A program made the position numbers and the translations under genes. A model generated the notes under the pieces. That model had not been told where the DNA came from and ran no database searches. It saw only the letters and a program-made list of their open reading frames with translations. Of a stretch of DNA of 64,000 nt, positions 22,801 through 32,800 are shown piece after piece (the first letter of the stretch is position 1; every line of letters begins with the position of its first letter). Origin of the DNA: Lunularia cruciata (lineage: Eukaryota; Streptophyta; Marchantiopsida; Lunulariales; Lunulariaceae); the NCBI GenBank assembly GCA_948567375.1, contig OX419760.1:59516911-59580910 (forward strand). The letters run 5' to 3'.

Positions 22801-24880
22801 GTACACAATAAGGGGAAAATGCCTTGTAAATAGGAGGAATTAGGTAATTTTGAGTTTCTTTGGAAGATGGAATTTGTTGCAAAGGTATTCCTCAAGATCC
22901 ATCTAAAAGATCAAGGTAGTGGTCCTTTGGAATATCAAAGTTTTCTTCTCTCTTTGTTCTTGCTTTGGGAAAGGTTGAAGGAAGAATAAAATTTCCTTTG
23001 GGGAAGGGAGGCATGCATTAAAAGAAGAAGTCAAGGGTTAAAGGAGGAGAATCTTGAGAAGATGAAGACCAAAGCAACAAAAGAGAAGAAGATTTAAGAG
23101 TTGGAGAATGCTCTATCAACACTACTCATGTTGTTTGCTCAAGAGAAGATTGAATCAGTTGCAAAGATATCTACATGAGAAGCACAAGTTGAAGAAGCAA
23201 ATTTGGAACTTCATCTTATAAAAGAGAGAAAGACCTAATATGAGGAATCTTTCTTGGAATATTGAAATAAGATAATTCTTTGATTGAAAGAACAATAAAA
23301 GGAGATCATAGCAACCAAGAAGTGAATGCACAATTGAAGAAAGATTTGGAACAACTTGTTGGGGAATTAAGGAAGTAGAAGAAAGGACATGAAATTATAG
23401 AGGACCCGATTGACATGGCTAAGAAGGAGAGTGGCATATCAAGACTACAAGAAGAAAAAGGCACAATATAATTGTTATGAATGATGTTCTAAAGAGGAGG
23501 AAGCAAACTATGGTATGATAAGTCTACACAACCATGATGTATGTGTTATGCAAATTTGTAGAGTTGTTTGTGGTGAAGAATGAAATTCAAGAATTGCATA
23601 TATCTTTTACAAAACTTCATCAACCATTGCAAGAGGAGTTGTCACAAAGATAAGTAGAAGATTTTTATGTTAGATTAGAAAGGAAGTTGGTAGAGCTTAG
23701 AGAGAATTTAAGATTTTCATTACTTGAGGTTAAGAAGAGATTTGAAATAGTAGTGGATGATTTGGAACTAGAAGAGTCAGTTGAACAAGAAGCTAGTGGC
23801 ATGGCTGTTATTCCTTTGGGGCAGGTTATAACTAATGTCAATTATTAGTAACTTTTGTACACGTCCTAGGTATTGGATGTTAGTTAGTTTTGGCAATTTT
23901 TATAACTCTTGGGTTACTCAACTATTTAAGTATGAAACCCAATGTGCTAAGTGTGTATTTTTCACAAGGTGAATAAGTGAAAAAGCTTTGCTCTTCATCA
24001 TTTCTCAATTCCCAATGCCAAGCGACTGATCTTCAAATTTTGGTGTTTATTTTATTTATTGTTGTGTTCTTCCTTATGCATTTGATCCTTGGTTGAATTA
24101 ACAACTAATGACAATGCATTGATAGAGCATATTTCTTCTGTAGTATTGATACGTGTTTGGATGTTTGAATGATTGGATCATAACCTTTGTAGTGAAATAG
24201 GACCAACCTAAAGTTTGCAAGTGGAATAAGAAGCTTGGAGCACATCTTTACAAGGATATTTTACAAATTTTTTGGAACGTTTGTGCCTTCTAAATGGACC
24301 AAGAGTAAATCTTTGGAGTACTTCCAAGGGATTTAACACTTTTCACTCACATCTCACTTTCAAGATTTTTTATGGATAATTTGAATAATAGTGATGTTTT
24401 TATACCTTTTGAAATAGCACTTTATTGGTAGCTTTGCTCTCTTTTAGGTGTATTTTTTAGCCAAGGCATTAAAGATGTAATAATGATGGATTAAACTGTA
24501 ACATTTGTTTCATATTTGACCATCCTGAGTTATATCTTTATGGTAATTACCCAAATACTAACCAAATTCAGCAATTTGGTGTTTTTTAATTAATGTGGAG
24601 ATTTGCATCACCTTCATGCCATTTTTCAACAACGTCTACCACACATAGTGATGAATGAGTTCCGATGGTCCAATGGTCCTTTTTCATTTTAAGGCATGGC
24701 CTTTTTATAATTTTATGGAATGGATCATAATTAGCAATTACCTATCTAAACATCTTGAATGTTCAATATAAACTCTAAAGCTCCAACATGTTGAATTGGA
24801 TTGTTTGTTCGGGCTACCTATGTACTTTGAGCTAAAAGGATGTTTTTATAAGGTGCTTGTTTCAATAATATTAAAAAGGG
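22801..24880. other. AT-rich repeat debris with coiled-coil-like coding remains
   Basis: Broken plus-strand frames between about 22850 and 23830 encode Glu/Lys-rich helical sequence, for example KLVELRENLRFSLLEVKKRF near 23690. They are interrupted by many stops. From about 23850 the sequence is LTR-like AT-rich DNA. It could be the gag region of another dead retroelement, but I cannot name the family. Confidence 0.4.
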
Positions 24881-24884
24881 CAGT

Positions 24885-25015
24885 TGCATAGGAAACACGA
24901 AGTATGGGAAGACCCCATCAAGATGTACAAGAGGTGAGACCAAATAGGTAAAATGGGGCTAAGCTCCAATAGAGTTGATATGAGAAATCTGCCCTACTAC
25001 ACCTAAGATATTTGA
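24885..25015 (+). repeat. Dispersed repeat R, copy 2
   Basis: This copy contains GGGAAGACCCCATCAAG, GGTAAAATGGGGCTAAGC and CACCTAAGATATTT in this order. The same blocks occur inverted at 54728-54850. The gypsy LTR starts immediately after it. Confidence 0.75.
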
Positions 25016-25085
25016 TGTAACAATATGGAGTTTAGCGATGAAGTTAGTCGGGCTTACGAAGTAGAAAATAAGACAAAATAGCCTA

Positions 25086-25307
25086 GAATATTCTAGAAGC
25101 ATCTAAGAAGCTTCTTGGGAAGCTTCCCAACTAGTTAACTTGCGCCCTAAGCAGGTAGCTTCTAAAAGGAAGCTTCTAGAAGCTTCTAACTAGCTTAGCT
25201 CGCACGCCAAGTAGGCGGCTTCTAGAAGGAAGCTTCTTGAGAAGCTTCTTGGTTAACTTGACTTGCACTCCAAGAAAGCGGCTCAAGGAAGCTTCTTGAG
25301 AAGCTTC
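25086..25307 (+). promoter_or_regulatory. Heat-shock-element array in gypsy LTR U3
   Basis: GAAnnTTC palindromes are packed across 220 bp. A perfect three-unit HSE (GAATATTCTAGAA) is at 25086-25098, a perfect four-unit HSE (GAAGCTTCTAGAAGCTTC) at 25169-25186, and further GAAGCTTC palindromes lie at 25107, 25119, 25229, 25241, 25288 and 25300. The repeated nGAAnnTTCn unit is the established binding site of trimeric heat-shock factors. The array ends about 20 bp before the TATA box, so heat-inducible transcription of the element is a reasonable inference. Confidence 0.7.
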
Positions 25308-25325
25308 AAGGGTCTTGTATGCTAT

Positions 25326-25334
25326 CTATAAATA
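25326..25334 (+). promoter_or_regulatory. TATA box of gypsy LTR A
   Basis: CTATAAATA lies about 20 bp after the last GAAGCTTC palindrome and about 105 bp before the LTR end, the usual U3/R layout. CTATAAATA is also present in LTRs B and D, with TATAAATA in C1. Confidence 0.75.
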
Positions 25335-25439
25335 CCAAAGCCAAAGCTCATGCTAGGCATTCAGAGTTTTCCCTCATTCAAGTGTCCCAATGTGAGTTTC
25401 CATTCTCCTATTTCTCTCCTCGGTTTTGGTCTTTTACAT

Positions 25440-25451
25440 TGGTATAAGAGC
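25440..25451 (+). other. Primer-binding site of gypsy element A
   Basis: TGGTATAAGAGC begins two bases after the LTR and differs by one base from TGGTATCAGAGC, the plant initiator-Met tRNA primer site. Confidence 0.85.
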
Positions 25452-25709
25452 AAGAATGGGATGGATGGAATTTATGGACCACCAAATCCACTTCCGCCAA
25501 ACCATTGGGACTTTCATGTCCAGATATTACCAAAGCATCATTTCACACAATTCATCACCTTGTGTTTTGGGCAAGATTTTCTACATATGATCACCGTGTT
25601 AGAGGAACCCTTGATACTTCCAGTTGTAACTTATGGAGAATGGTGGACGTGTTGTATCTATGTGTTAATCAACTAGATAAATTGAGGGTAGTGGAATAGA
25701 GTAGTAGCG

Positions 25710-26478
25710 ATGGCAACAATACCGGATGTTATCCTTGCAATGCAACAACAAATCGAGCATCTTACTCGATTGTTGGATGAACAAGACCAGCAACGACGAG
25801 AACAAATAGATAGAGCGCCAGTTCGAGATGGAGAAGATTGCATTCGATTTCCAAAACCCAAGGTATTTGAAGGAAAGAATCTTCTAGGCACAGTGGAGAA
25901 TTTTGTGTTTGACTGCAAACGTTACTTTGAAGCCACCAATCTTCAAGACGAGCGGAAATAAATTCTCTTGGCTTCTAGCCAATTGGATGGCGTGACAAAA
26001 CTTTGGTGGAAATTCCGAGTAGAAAGAGCTGAATGACAAATTGTTACACCAATTTTAACATGGGCAGAATTCAAAGATGCAATACTTGGTCAATTTCAAA
26101 CTATAAATGCCACCCGAGCCGCACGAGATAAATTAGCGGAGTTGAGGCCAATTGGCTCAATGAGAAGCTACATCACACAATTTCAGAACATCATCATGCA
26201 AATTCTAGATATCCAAGAAGGTGAAGTTTTGGATCAATTTGTGCAAGGATTGAAGTCACAAACCAAATTGGAGGTGACCATGCGGGAGCCACAAAATGTA
26301 GAAGAAGCCATGCAATTGATTGAGTGTTTTGATTCCTTGGTTACGACAACTTGGTCTCGACCTCGACCTACACAAAGCCTACCAGTACACTATGCACGAG
26401 TAGAAGAACCGATACCAATGGAGATTGATGCTATCCAACGAAGACTACTTGGCACAACAGATAGAGAAAGATTATGAC
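25710..26478 (+). pseudogene. gypsy gag, element A (broken)
   Basis: From ATG 25710 the frame encodes a coiled-coil N-terminus (MQQQIEHLTRLLDEQDQQ) and a retrotransposon gag domain (FEGKN, LWWKFRVERAE, AEFKDAILGQF). In-frame stops interrupt it at 25959 and near 26034, and the frame ends at 26477 just before a CCHC-like knuckle (CFYCRQVGHHIA). Compared with the related gag at 36730-37439, two stops replace Gln (CAA) and Arg (CGA) codons. Confidence 0.88.
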
Positions 26479-26641
26479 AAAATGGAGGTTGCTTTTATTG
26501 TCGCCAAGTTGGACATCACATTGCTTAATGTCTACTTAGGAATGAGTGACCTCGACAAGTTGCCCTGATGGAGTTTGTGGAATAGAATGATCAAGGAAAC
26601 AAAGAATCCTTGTAGGAGATTTCGAGCCGCCTATTGGGAGC

Positions 26642-26940
26642 TTGATTAGTTCCAATGGGATTGAAGGCTCGACCTATGCAAGTTTGCTTCACTTGCAAGG
26701 TACGATATCTGATCAAGGTTGTAGGATTTTGGTTGACTCTGGAAGTTCAAAGAATTGCATGTCTATGCAAGTAGCAAAGGAATTGGATATTCCTATCAAG
26801 CCAGTGTTTGGAAGTAGTTTGATGATGGCGGATGGTAGAAAGGTTCTGCATTTCACACCTCGCATCCTGTTACCTTCAAGATTGGGAAGGAATATTTGGA
26901 GTGTATGAGGTTTGTAGTGGCACCTCCACACTATGATATC
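26642..26940 (+). pseudogene. gypsy aspartic protease region, element A
   Basis: ILVDSGSSKNCMS carries the retropepsin Asp-Ser-Gly motif, followed by strands (MMADGRKV) and, after a frame change, DIILSLPWLERH, the second conserved protease block. It is broken and not translatable as one protein. Confidence 0.85.
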
Positions 26941-27068
26941 ATTCTGAGTCTACCTTGGCTTGAACGTCATAAGGTTCAATTTGATTGGACCTGACAACAA
27001 ATTCAAGTACATCACCAAGGTAGAAATTTCCGATTAGGTTGTTTGGCACATCTGAGTAAGATGCCTAA

Positions 27069-27250
27069 GAATAGTCAGTCCCAAGATGGGAAGTTTGTCA
27101 AGAAGGTAGCCATAGAGCAAATCTGGAAGGGAGATGAGCCCCAAGATGGGAAGTTTGCCAAGAAGGCAACCATGGAGCAAGCTTGGAAGAGAGATGAGTC
27201 CATGGAAGGGAAGTTTGTTAATGAAGCGGCCATAGAGCAAGCTTTGTAGG
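27069..27250 (+). repeat. 60-bp coding minisatellite in protease-RT linker
   Basis: About three tandem 60-bp units encode 20-residue repeats of the form DGKFVKKVAIEQIWKGDE. Related arrays occur on the minus strand at about 33070-33250 and 36000-36130. The array lies between protease and reverse transcriptase. Confidence 0.85.
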
Positions 27251-27438
27251 AAGATAAGTCTATATTTGCGGTGTGGGTCAAGCCTATTGCACAAGAACAA
27301 TCTGAGGAGAGCCAAGAGCCTCATCAAGCAATGGTTGATCATATAGTTCAGGAGTTTGCACATGTGTTTCCGAATGATCTGCCAAAGAGATTACCCTCCG
27401 ATCAAGGTATGCCCTTCAAGATCAAGTTATTGCCAGAG
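27251..27438 (+). pseudogene. Linker and start of gypsy RT, element A, ending at an LTR end
   Basis: The frame reads VQEFAHVFPNDLPKRLPSDQ and then KIKLLPE, the entry to Ty3/gypsy reverse transcriptase. It stops exactly where the inverted LTR B begins (TGTAAAAGACC at 27439). The rest of RT does not follow in this orientation. Confidence 0.8.
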
Positions 27439-27847
27439 TGTAAAAGACCAAAATTGAGGAGAGAAATAGGAGAATGGAAATTCACATTGGGACACTTGAA
27501 TGAGGGAAAACTCCAAATGCCTAGCATGAGCTTCGGCTTTGGTATTTATAGGTAGCATACAAGACCCTTGAAGCTTCTCAAGAAGCTTCCTTGAGCCACT
27601 TTCTTGGAGTGCAAGTCAAGTTAACCAGGAAGCTTCTCAAGAAGCTTCCTTCTAGAAGCCGCCTACTTAGTGTGCAAGCTAAGCTAGTTAGAAGCTTCTA
27701 GAAGCTACTTGCTTAAGGCGCAAGTTAACTAGTTAGGAAGCTTCCCAAGAAGCTTCTTAGATGCTTCTAGAATATTCTAGGCTATTTTGTCTTATTTTCT
27801 ACTTCGTAAGCTCGACTAACTTCATCGCTTAACTCCATATTGTTACA
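27439..27847 (-). repeat. gypsy LTR B (3' LTR, minus orientation)
   Basis: The 409-bp LTR is inverted relative to LTR A and very similar to it. Its inner end is preceded on the minus strand by a polypurine tract (GGCGGGGGAATA, 27848-27860), so it is a 3' LTR. Its outer end (TTTTACA) abuts the plus-strand pol sequence of element A with no spacer. It retains a three-unit HSE at 27691-27703. Confidence 0.92.
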
Positions 27848-28690
27848 TATTCCCCCGCCACTAGTTGGTGATGTCCTCGTCGCCAGTGAAGCTTTGAATT
27901 CCTTGATGGCCGTTTGTGCATTCTGGAGGTGGGAAAGAGGTTCCCATGTGGCATCATGAAGGGGATACCCTTTCCAAAGGACCTTGTACTCCGTATGTTG
28001 GCGACGGCCTTGTTGAATATGGCGACGCACAATGATACGATCAACTTTGTACTCCTCATGATCATTGATAGGGACAGGCAGAGGAGGAGGTTGGACTTGA
28101 GAGGAAAAGGAAGAGGGGTTAGGAACAAAGGGTTTTAACTTGGACACATGAAAGACATGGTGGATACGCATGTGACAAGGCAAGGCAAGTTGATAAGCAA
28201 CAAGAGAGACAATGTGGGTGATATCAAAGGGTCCTATCCAATTAGGAGCAAGTTTACGAACTTGGGTATCAAGTGGGAGAGGGAGGTTACTAGAGGATAA
28301 CATGACTTTATCACCAACTTCAAAGGTGAGATCACAACGATGGTGGTCCGCATATTGTTTTTGGCGATTTTGAGCAACAAGGAGGTGAGACTTGGCTTGT
28401 TGGAGAGATTGGGATATAGTGGTCAAGAATGTAGAAGTATGAGGAACCTGAGAGGGAGGGGGAGCAAGAAGAGAGTCTAGAACAAGCCAATCTTGGCCAA
28501 AATTGAGAAAGAAGGGAGAAAATACGGTGCTTGCATGTTTGGAATTGTTGTAGGCAAATTCTGCAGCTGCAAGACATTCATCCCAATTGGTATGGTGGAC
28601 ATTGATAAAGGCCCGCAACATATCCTCCAATGTACGATTTGCGCGTTTGGTTTGTCCATCAATTTGAGGATGATAGGCCATGGACAAAGC
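27848..28690 (-). pseudogene. gypsy integrase C-terminal half with chromodomain, element B
   Basis: An open frame of about 280 codons runs from the end of the integrase core (AYHPQIDGQTKRANRTLEDM) through the GPY/F-type domain (KLAPNWIGPFD) to a chromodomain (EYKVLWKGYPLHDATWEP). Chromodomains define the chromovirus clade of Ty3/gypsy and steer integration to heterochromatin. The frame continues past the polypurine tract into the LTR. It lacks the upstream integrase in one frame, so it is called a pseudogene. Confidence 0.88.
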
Positions 28691-29943
28691 AAGCTTGGTG
28701 CCGAGTATCTAGAAGAGTGCTTGCCAAAACTTCCCGGTAAATCAAGGATCACGGTTGGAGATGAGTACATGTGGCATCCCATGATGCTTGAAGACATTGT
28801 CGAAGTAGATTTACGCTAAGGTTGGAGCATCCACGGTATCATAGGTTGGTGCCAAGCGGATTTGCTTACTAAGCTTATCCACAAACACCACAATTGCGGT
28901 GTGTCCTTGTTTTGTCTTTGGCAAGGATGTGATGAGATCCAAGCTCACATGCTCCCAGCAAGCGGATGGAATGGTGAGTGGTTGAAGGAGTCCACTCGGC
29001 TTCTAATTGCTAGCCTTGATACGTTGGCAACTCTCACATGATCAGACAAAGTCTTGAACATCTCGTGTCATGTTGGGCCACCACCATTGGCGTTGGAGGG
29101 TGCCCAAGGTCTTGTCCACTCCCATGTGACCAACTATTGGTAAATCATGGGCTTCTTGAAGGCGCATAAGTCGAAGATCACCTTTGGTTGGAACATAAAT
29201 CAAGTCTGCATGGAATAAAAGGCCTTCCTTGAAGGAGAAGGTGTTGTACTCCTTGTTACATGCTGTCAGACGACCGTGTACCATTTGGAAGAAAGGATCT
29301 TGTTGTAGAGCTGATTGAAACTCATTATGGACCTTAGGGTCAATGGATACCGTTGTAATTGCCTCCGTGATGAGAGGAAGAGCCTTCAAATCAGGTCGTC
29401 GTGATAGAGCATCAAGGATGACATGGAATCGACCTGGTTTATACTCAAGTTTGATGTCAAACAATTGGAGTTGCTCTTCCCATTGATGATACCGACTCTT
29501 CATGTGCTCCAAGTGTAAGGTCTGCAACAATGGCTTGTGATCAGTTCACATGATCACTTGTTTCCCCAAGAGATAAAGCCTCCATATCTTGGTGGCATAT
29601 GCCATTGCAAGTTGTTCCCGATCTTGAACAAAGTAATTTCTTTCAGCTGTATTTAGTCGGCAAGACACAAAGGCAATAGGATGTAGTCCATTTGGAAATT
29701 CTTGTTACAACACAACTCCAATTGCAAAGTTAGAAGCATCAAAATCAACCACACAAGGTAGTTGAGGATCATATGGTTGAAGAATGGGTCTTGAAGACAC
29801 CATATGCTTTAAATTCTGGAACGCCTCTTCATGCTTGGTGGTCCACTGGAAGCTCAAGTTCTTTCCTAAGAGTTCAGTCAATGGTGCAGCCACGTGAGCA
29901 TAATAGTGGATGAACCATTGGTAAAAACTAGCCAATCCATTGT
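28691..29943 (-). pseudogene. gypsy RT end, RNase H and integrase N-terminus, element B
   Basis: Reading from high to low, the sequence gives the RT thumb (GLASFYQWFIHYYAHVAAPL) near 29940-29870, RNase H (KLEYKPGRFHVILDALSR), the integrase zinc-binding H2C2 start (HMGVDKTLGTLQRQWWWPNM) near 29100 and the integrase core (VFVDKLSK, ISNRDPRF). Several stops are present. Similarity ends at about 29943, where the orientation flips; the RT palm and fingers are missing. Confidence 0.85.
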
Positions 29944-30472
29944 TGCTCAAAATTGATAGAAACAATATGTGGATTACCATCATCATTATCTTAGCTTTCA
30001 AGTTGATGATAAGGTCATGCTCTCATCCAATAATCTCCCTCTTCCACTTGATACCCAAGTTAGTAAACTTATCCCTAATTGGATAGGACACTTTGATGTC
30101 ACCCAAATTGTCTCTCATATTGCTTACCAACTTGCCTTGCCTTGTCATATATGCATCCATCTTGTCTTTCATATTTCCAAGTTGAAACCTTTTGTTCCTA
30201 ACCCCTCTTCTTTTTCCTCTTGAGTCCAACCTCCCCCTCTTCCTATCCCTATCAATGATCATAAGGAGTACAAAGTTGATCATATCCTTGCACGTCGCCA
30301 CATTCAACACGACTATCAACAACATATAGAATACACGGTCCTTTGAGAAGGATATTCCCTTCATGATGCCACATGGGAACCTCTTTCTCATCTCAAGAAT
30401 GCACAATTGGCCATTCAAGAATTCAAAGCTTCATTGGCGCCAAGGACATCACGAACTAACGGTGGGAGAATA
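29944..30472 (+). pseudogene. gypsy integrase C-terminus and chromodomain, fragment D
   Basis: Plus-strand sequence matches the integrase C-terminal half of element B from about residue motif VAQN onwards: VDDKVMLSSNNLPLPLDTQV, LIPNWIGHFD and a chromodomain-like HDATWEPLSHLKNAQ. It has stops and ends in a polypurine tract (GGTGGGAGAATA) before LTR D. It starts abruptly at 29944. Confidence 0.85.
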
Positions 30473-30888
30473 TGTTACAATATGGAGTTTAATGACAAAG
30501 TTAGTAGGCCTAACAAAGTAGCAAATAAGACAAATTAGTTTAGAATATTCCAAAAGTATATAGGAAGCTTCTTGGGAAGCTTCTTGGCTACCTTAGCTTG
30601 CACCCCAAGTAGGTAGCTTCTAGAAGGAAGTTTCTAGAAGCTTCCAACTAGCCTAGCCAAGTAAGCGGCTTCTAGAAGGAAGCTTCTTCATAAACTTCCC
30701 AATTAACTTGACTTTCACTCCAAGAAAGTGGCTCAAGGAAGGTTCTTGAGAAGCTTCTCAAGAGCCTTGTATGATCTCTATAAATAGAAGAGCCAAAGCT
30801 CATGCAAGGCATTCAGAGTTTTCTCTCATTCAGTGTCTCAATGTGAGCTTCCATTCTCCTATTTCTCTCCTTGGTCTTGGTCTTTACA
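30473..30888 (+). repeat. gypsy LTR D (3' LTR, plus orientation)
   Basis: The 416-bp LTR starts TGTTACAATATGG and ends GGTCTTTACA. It is more diverged from A and B than they are from each other, and keeps a perfect four-unit HSE at 30627-30644 and a TATA box near 30778. Its outer end abuts minus-strand integrase sequence. Confidence 0.92.
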
Positions 30889-31480
30889 ATATGTTTGAGG
30901 ATGATAGGCCATAGAAAAAGCTTGGTGCCCAGTATCTAGAAGAGTTCTTGCCAAAAACTTCCAATGAAGCAAGGATCACGATCGGAGATGAGTACATGTG
31001 ACATCCCATAATGCTTGAATACATTGTTGAAGTAGATATGTGCCAAGGTTGGAGCGTCCACAATATCAACTATTGGTGCCAAATAGACTTTCTTACTAAG
31101 CTTATCCACAAACACCATAATTGTTGTGTGTCCTTGCTTTGCTTTAGACAAGGAGGTGATGAGATCTAAGCTCAACGAGTGGATGGAATGGGGAGTGGTT
31201 GAAGAAGTTCACTCAGTTTTTGGTTACTAGTCTTGTTGCATTAACAACTCTCATATGATAAAAAAAACTCCCAAACATCGCGCTCCATGTTGGGCCACCA
31301 CCATTGGTGTTGGAGGGTACCTAAATTTTTTCTACACCCATGTGACCAACAATTGGTAAATCATGGGCTTCTTGAAGGCGCACAAGTCAAAGATCACCTT
31401 TGGTTGGAATATAGATCAGATCTCCATGGAATAAAAGGCCTTCCTTGAAGGAGAAGGTGTTGTACTCCTTGTCACATGCT
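30889..31480 (-). pseudogene. gypsy integrase core, fragment C2
   Basis: Minus-strand integrase core motifs include SLDLITSLSKAKQGHTTIMV, VFVDKLSKK, FNNVFKHYGMSHVLISDRDP and FIGSFWQELF, preceded by the H2C2 region. It is cut off at LTR D just after the conserved Gly-Thr-Lys-Leu block. Confidence 0.85.
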
Positions 31481-32800
31481 GCAAGACAACCATATTCCAT
31501 CTAGAAGAAGGAATCTTGTTGTAGAGCGGACCAAAACTTGTTTTGGACCTTGGAGTCAATTGATATCGTTGTAATTGTCGCCATGATGAGAAGAAGAGAC
31601 TTCAAATCAAGATGTCGTGAGAAGGCATCAAGGATGACATGGAATTGACTTAGTTTGTACTCAAGTTTGATGTCAAACAATTGGAGTTGCTCCTCCCATT
31701 GATGATGTTGAATCTTCATGTGTTCCAAGTATAAGGTCTGTAATAATGGTTTGTGATCAATTTGCATGATCACTTGCTTCCCCAAGAGGTAATGCTTCCA
31801 TACCTTGGTGGTTTATACCATTGTTAGTTGTTCTTGATCTTGAGCAGAGTAATTTCTTTTGGTTGTATTTAGTCGACAAGACACAAAAGCAATGGTATGC
31901 AATCCATTTGGGAAGTCTGCTACAACACGGCTCCAATTGCAAAGATAGAAGCATCAAAATCAACTACACAAGATAGTTGAGGATCATATAGTTGAAGGGT
32001 CTTGAAGACACTATATGTTTCAACTCCTGGAATGCTTCTTTGTGCTTGGTGTTCCACTAGAAGTTTGACGTCAGTCAAACTTTTAGTGGACACCATTGAT
32101 TGACATCCCTAAGACGTCAGTCAATGGTGTAGCCACATGAGCATAATAGAGGATGAACCGTCAAAAAAAATTGGCCAATCGAGTAAATGCTTCTATAGCA
32201 TCCTTTGGAGTAGGCCAATCAGTAATGGCCTTAATTTTCTCCTCTTCTATCTTGATTCCCTCTGATGAGATCTTGTGACCCAAGAAGGTAACTTGTTTAT
32301 GCTAAAAGGCACACTTCTACTTCTTGTAGTAAAATTTCCACCATTGTAGTCATCTTAGGACTTCTTGCATGTGATTCATGTGTTCCGCCTCTTTCTTACT
32401 AAAGATTAAGATATCATGTAAGAATACTACCACATATCAATCCAATAGTCTATCCAATACTCGATGCAATTGATCCATGAAGACTGTTGGAGCATTAGTG
32501 AGCCCAAAAGGTAGAACTTTCCACTCAAAATGCCCATACCTTGTGCAAAAGGTAATCTTTGGCACATCCTCTCCATCAATGGGGATTTGTCAATAGCCGC
32601 TATGAAGATCCAACTTAAAGAAGTATTGTGCTCCACTCAATTGATCAAGCAAGTCATTGATCCGAGACAAGAGATATGCATTCTTCATTTTTTGCTTATT
32701 GAGCCCATGGTAATCAATATAAAAAAAAGTCCTCCATCCTTCTTTGGAACAAATAGTACCTGTGATCCCTAGGGAGAGGAGTACTATGTCGTATGAAATC
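31481..32800 (-). pseudogene. gypsy reverse transcriptase/RNase H, fragment C2
   Basis: Reading down the minus strand, RT motifs run from LFVPKKDGG near 32770, through a catalytic-strand block near 32590, a YMDD-like box near 32410, to the RNase H and primer-grip area (HQWEEQLQLFDIKLEYK near 31690). Numerous stops and frameshifts make it non-functional. Confidence 0.8.

Larger units (their letters stand above)
25016..25438 (+). repeat. gypsy LTR A (5' LTR, plus orientation)
   Basis: The 423-bp LTR starts TGTAACAATATGG and ends GGTCTTTTACA, and is followed at once by a primer-binding site. Its closest relative in the window is inverted LTR B (27439-27847). It contains the palindrome array and TATA box annotated separately. 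Confidence 0.93.

Noticed and set aside
25012-30899. Target-site duplication around LTR A and LTR D, which would make them one plus-strand element
   Set aside because: The five flanking bases differ (TTTGA versus ATATG), and LTR A is closer to B than to D.
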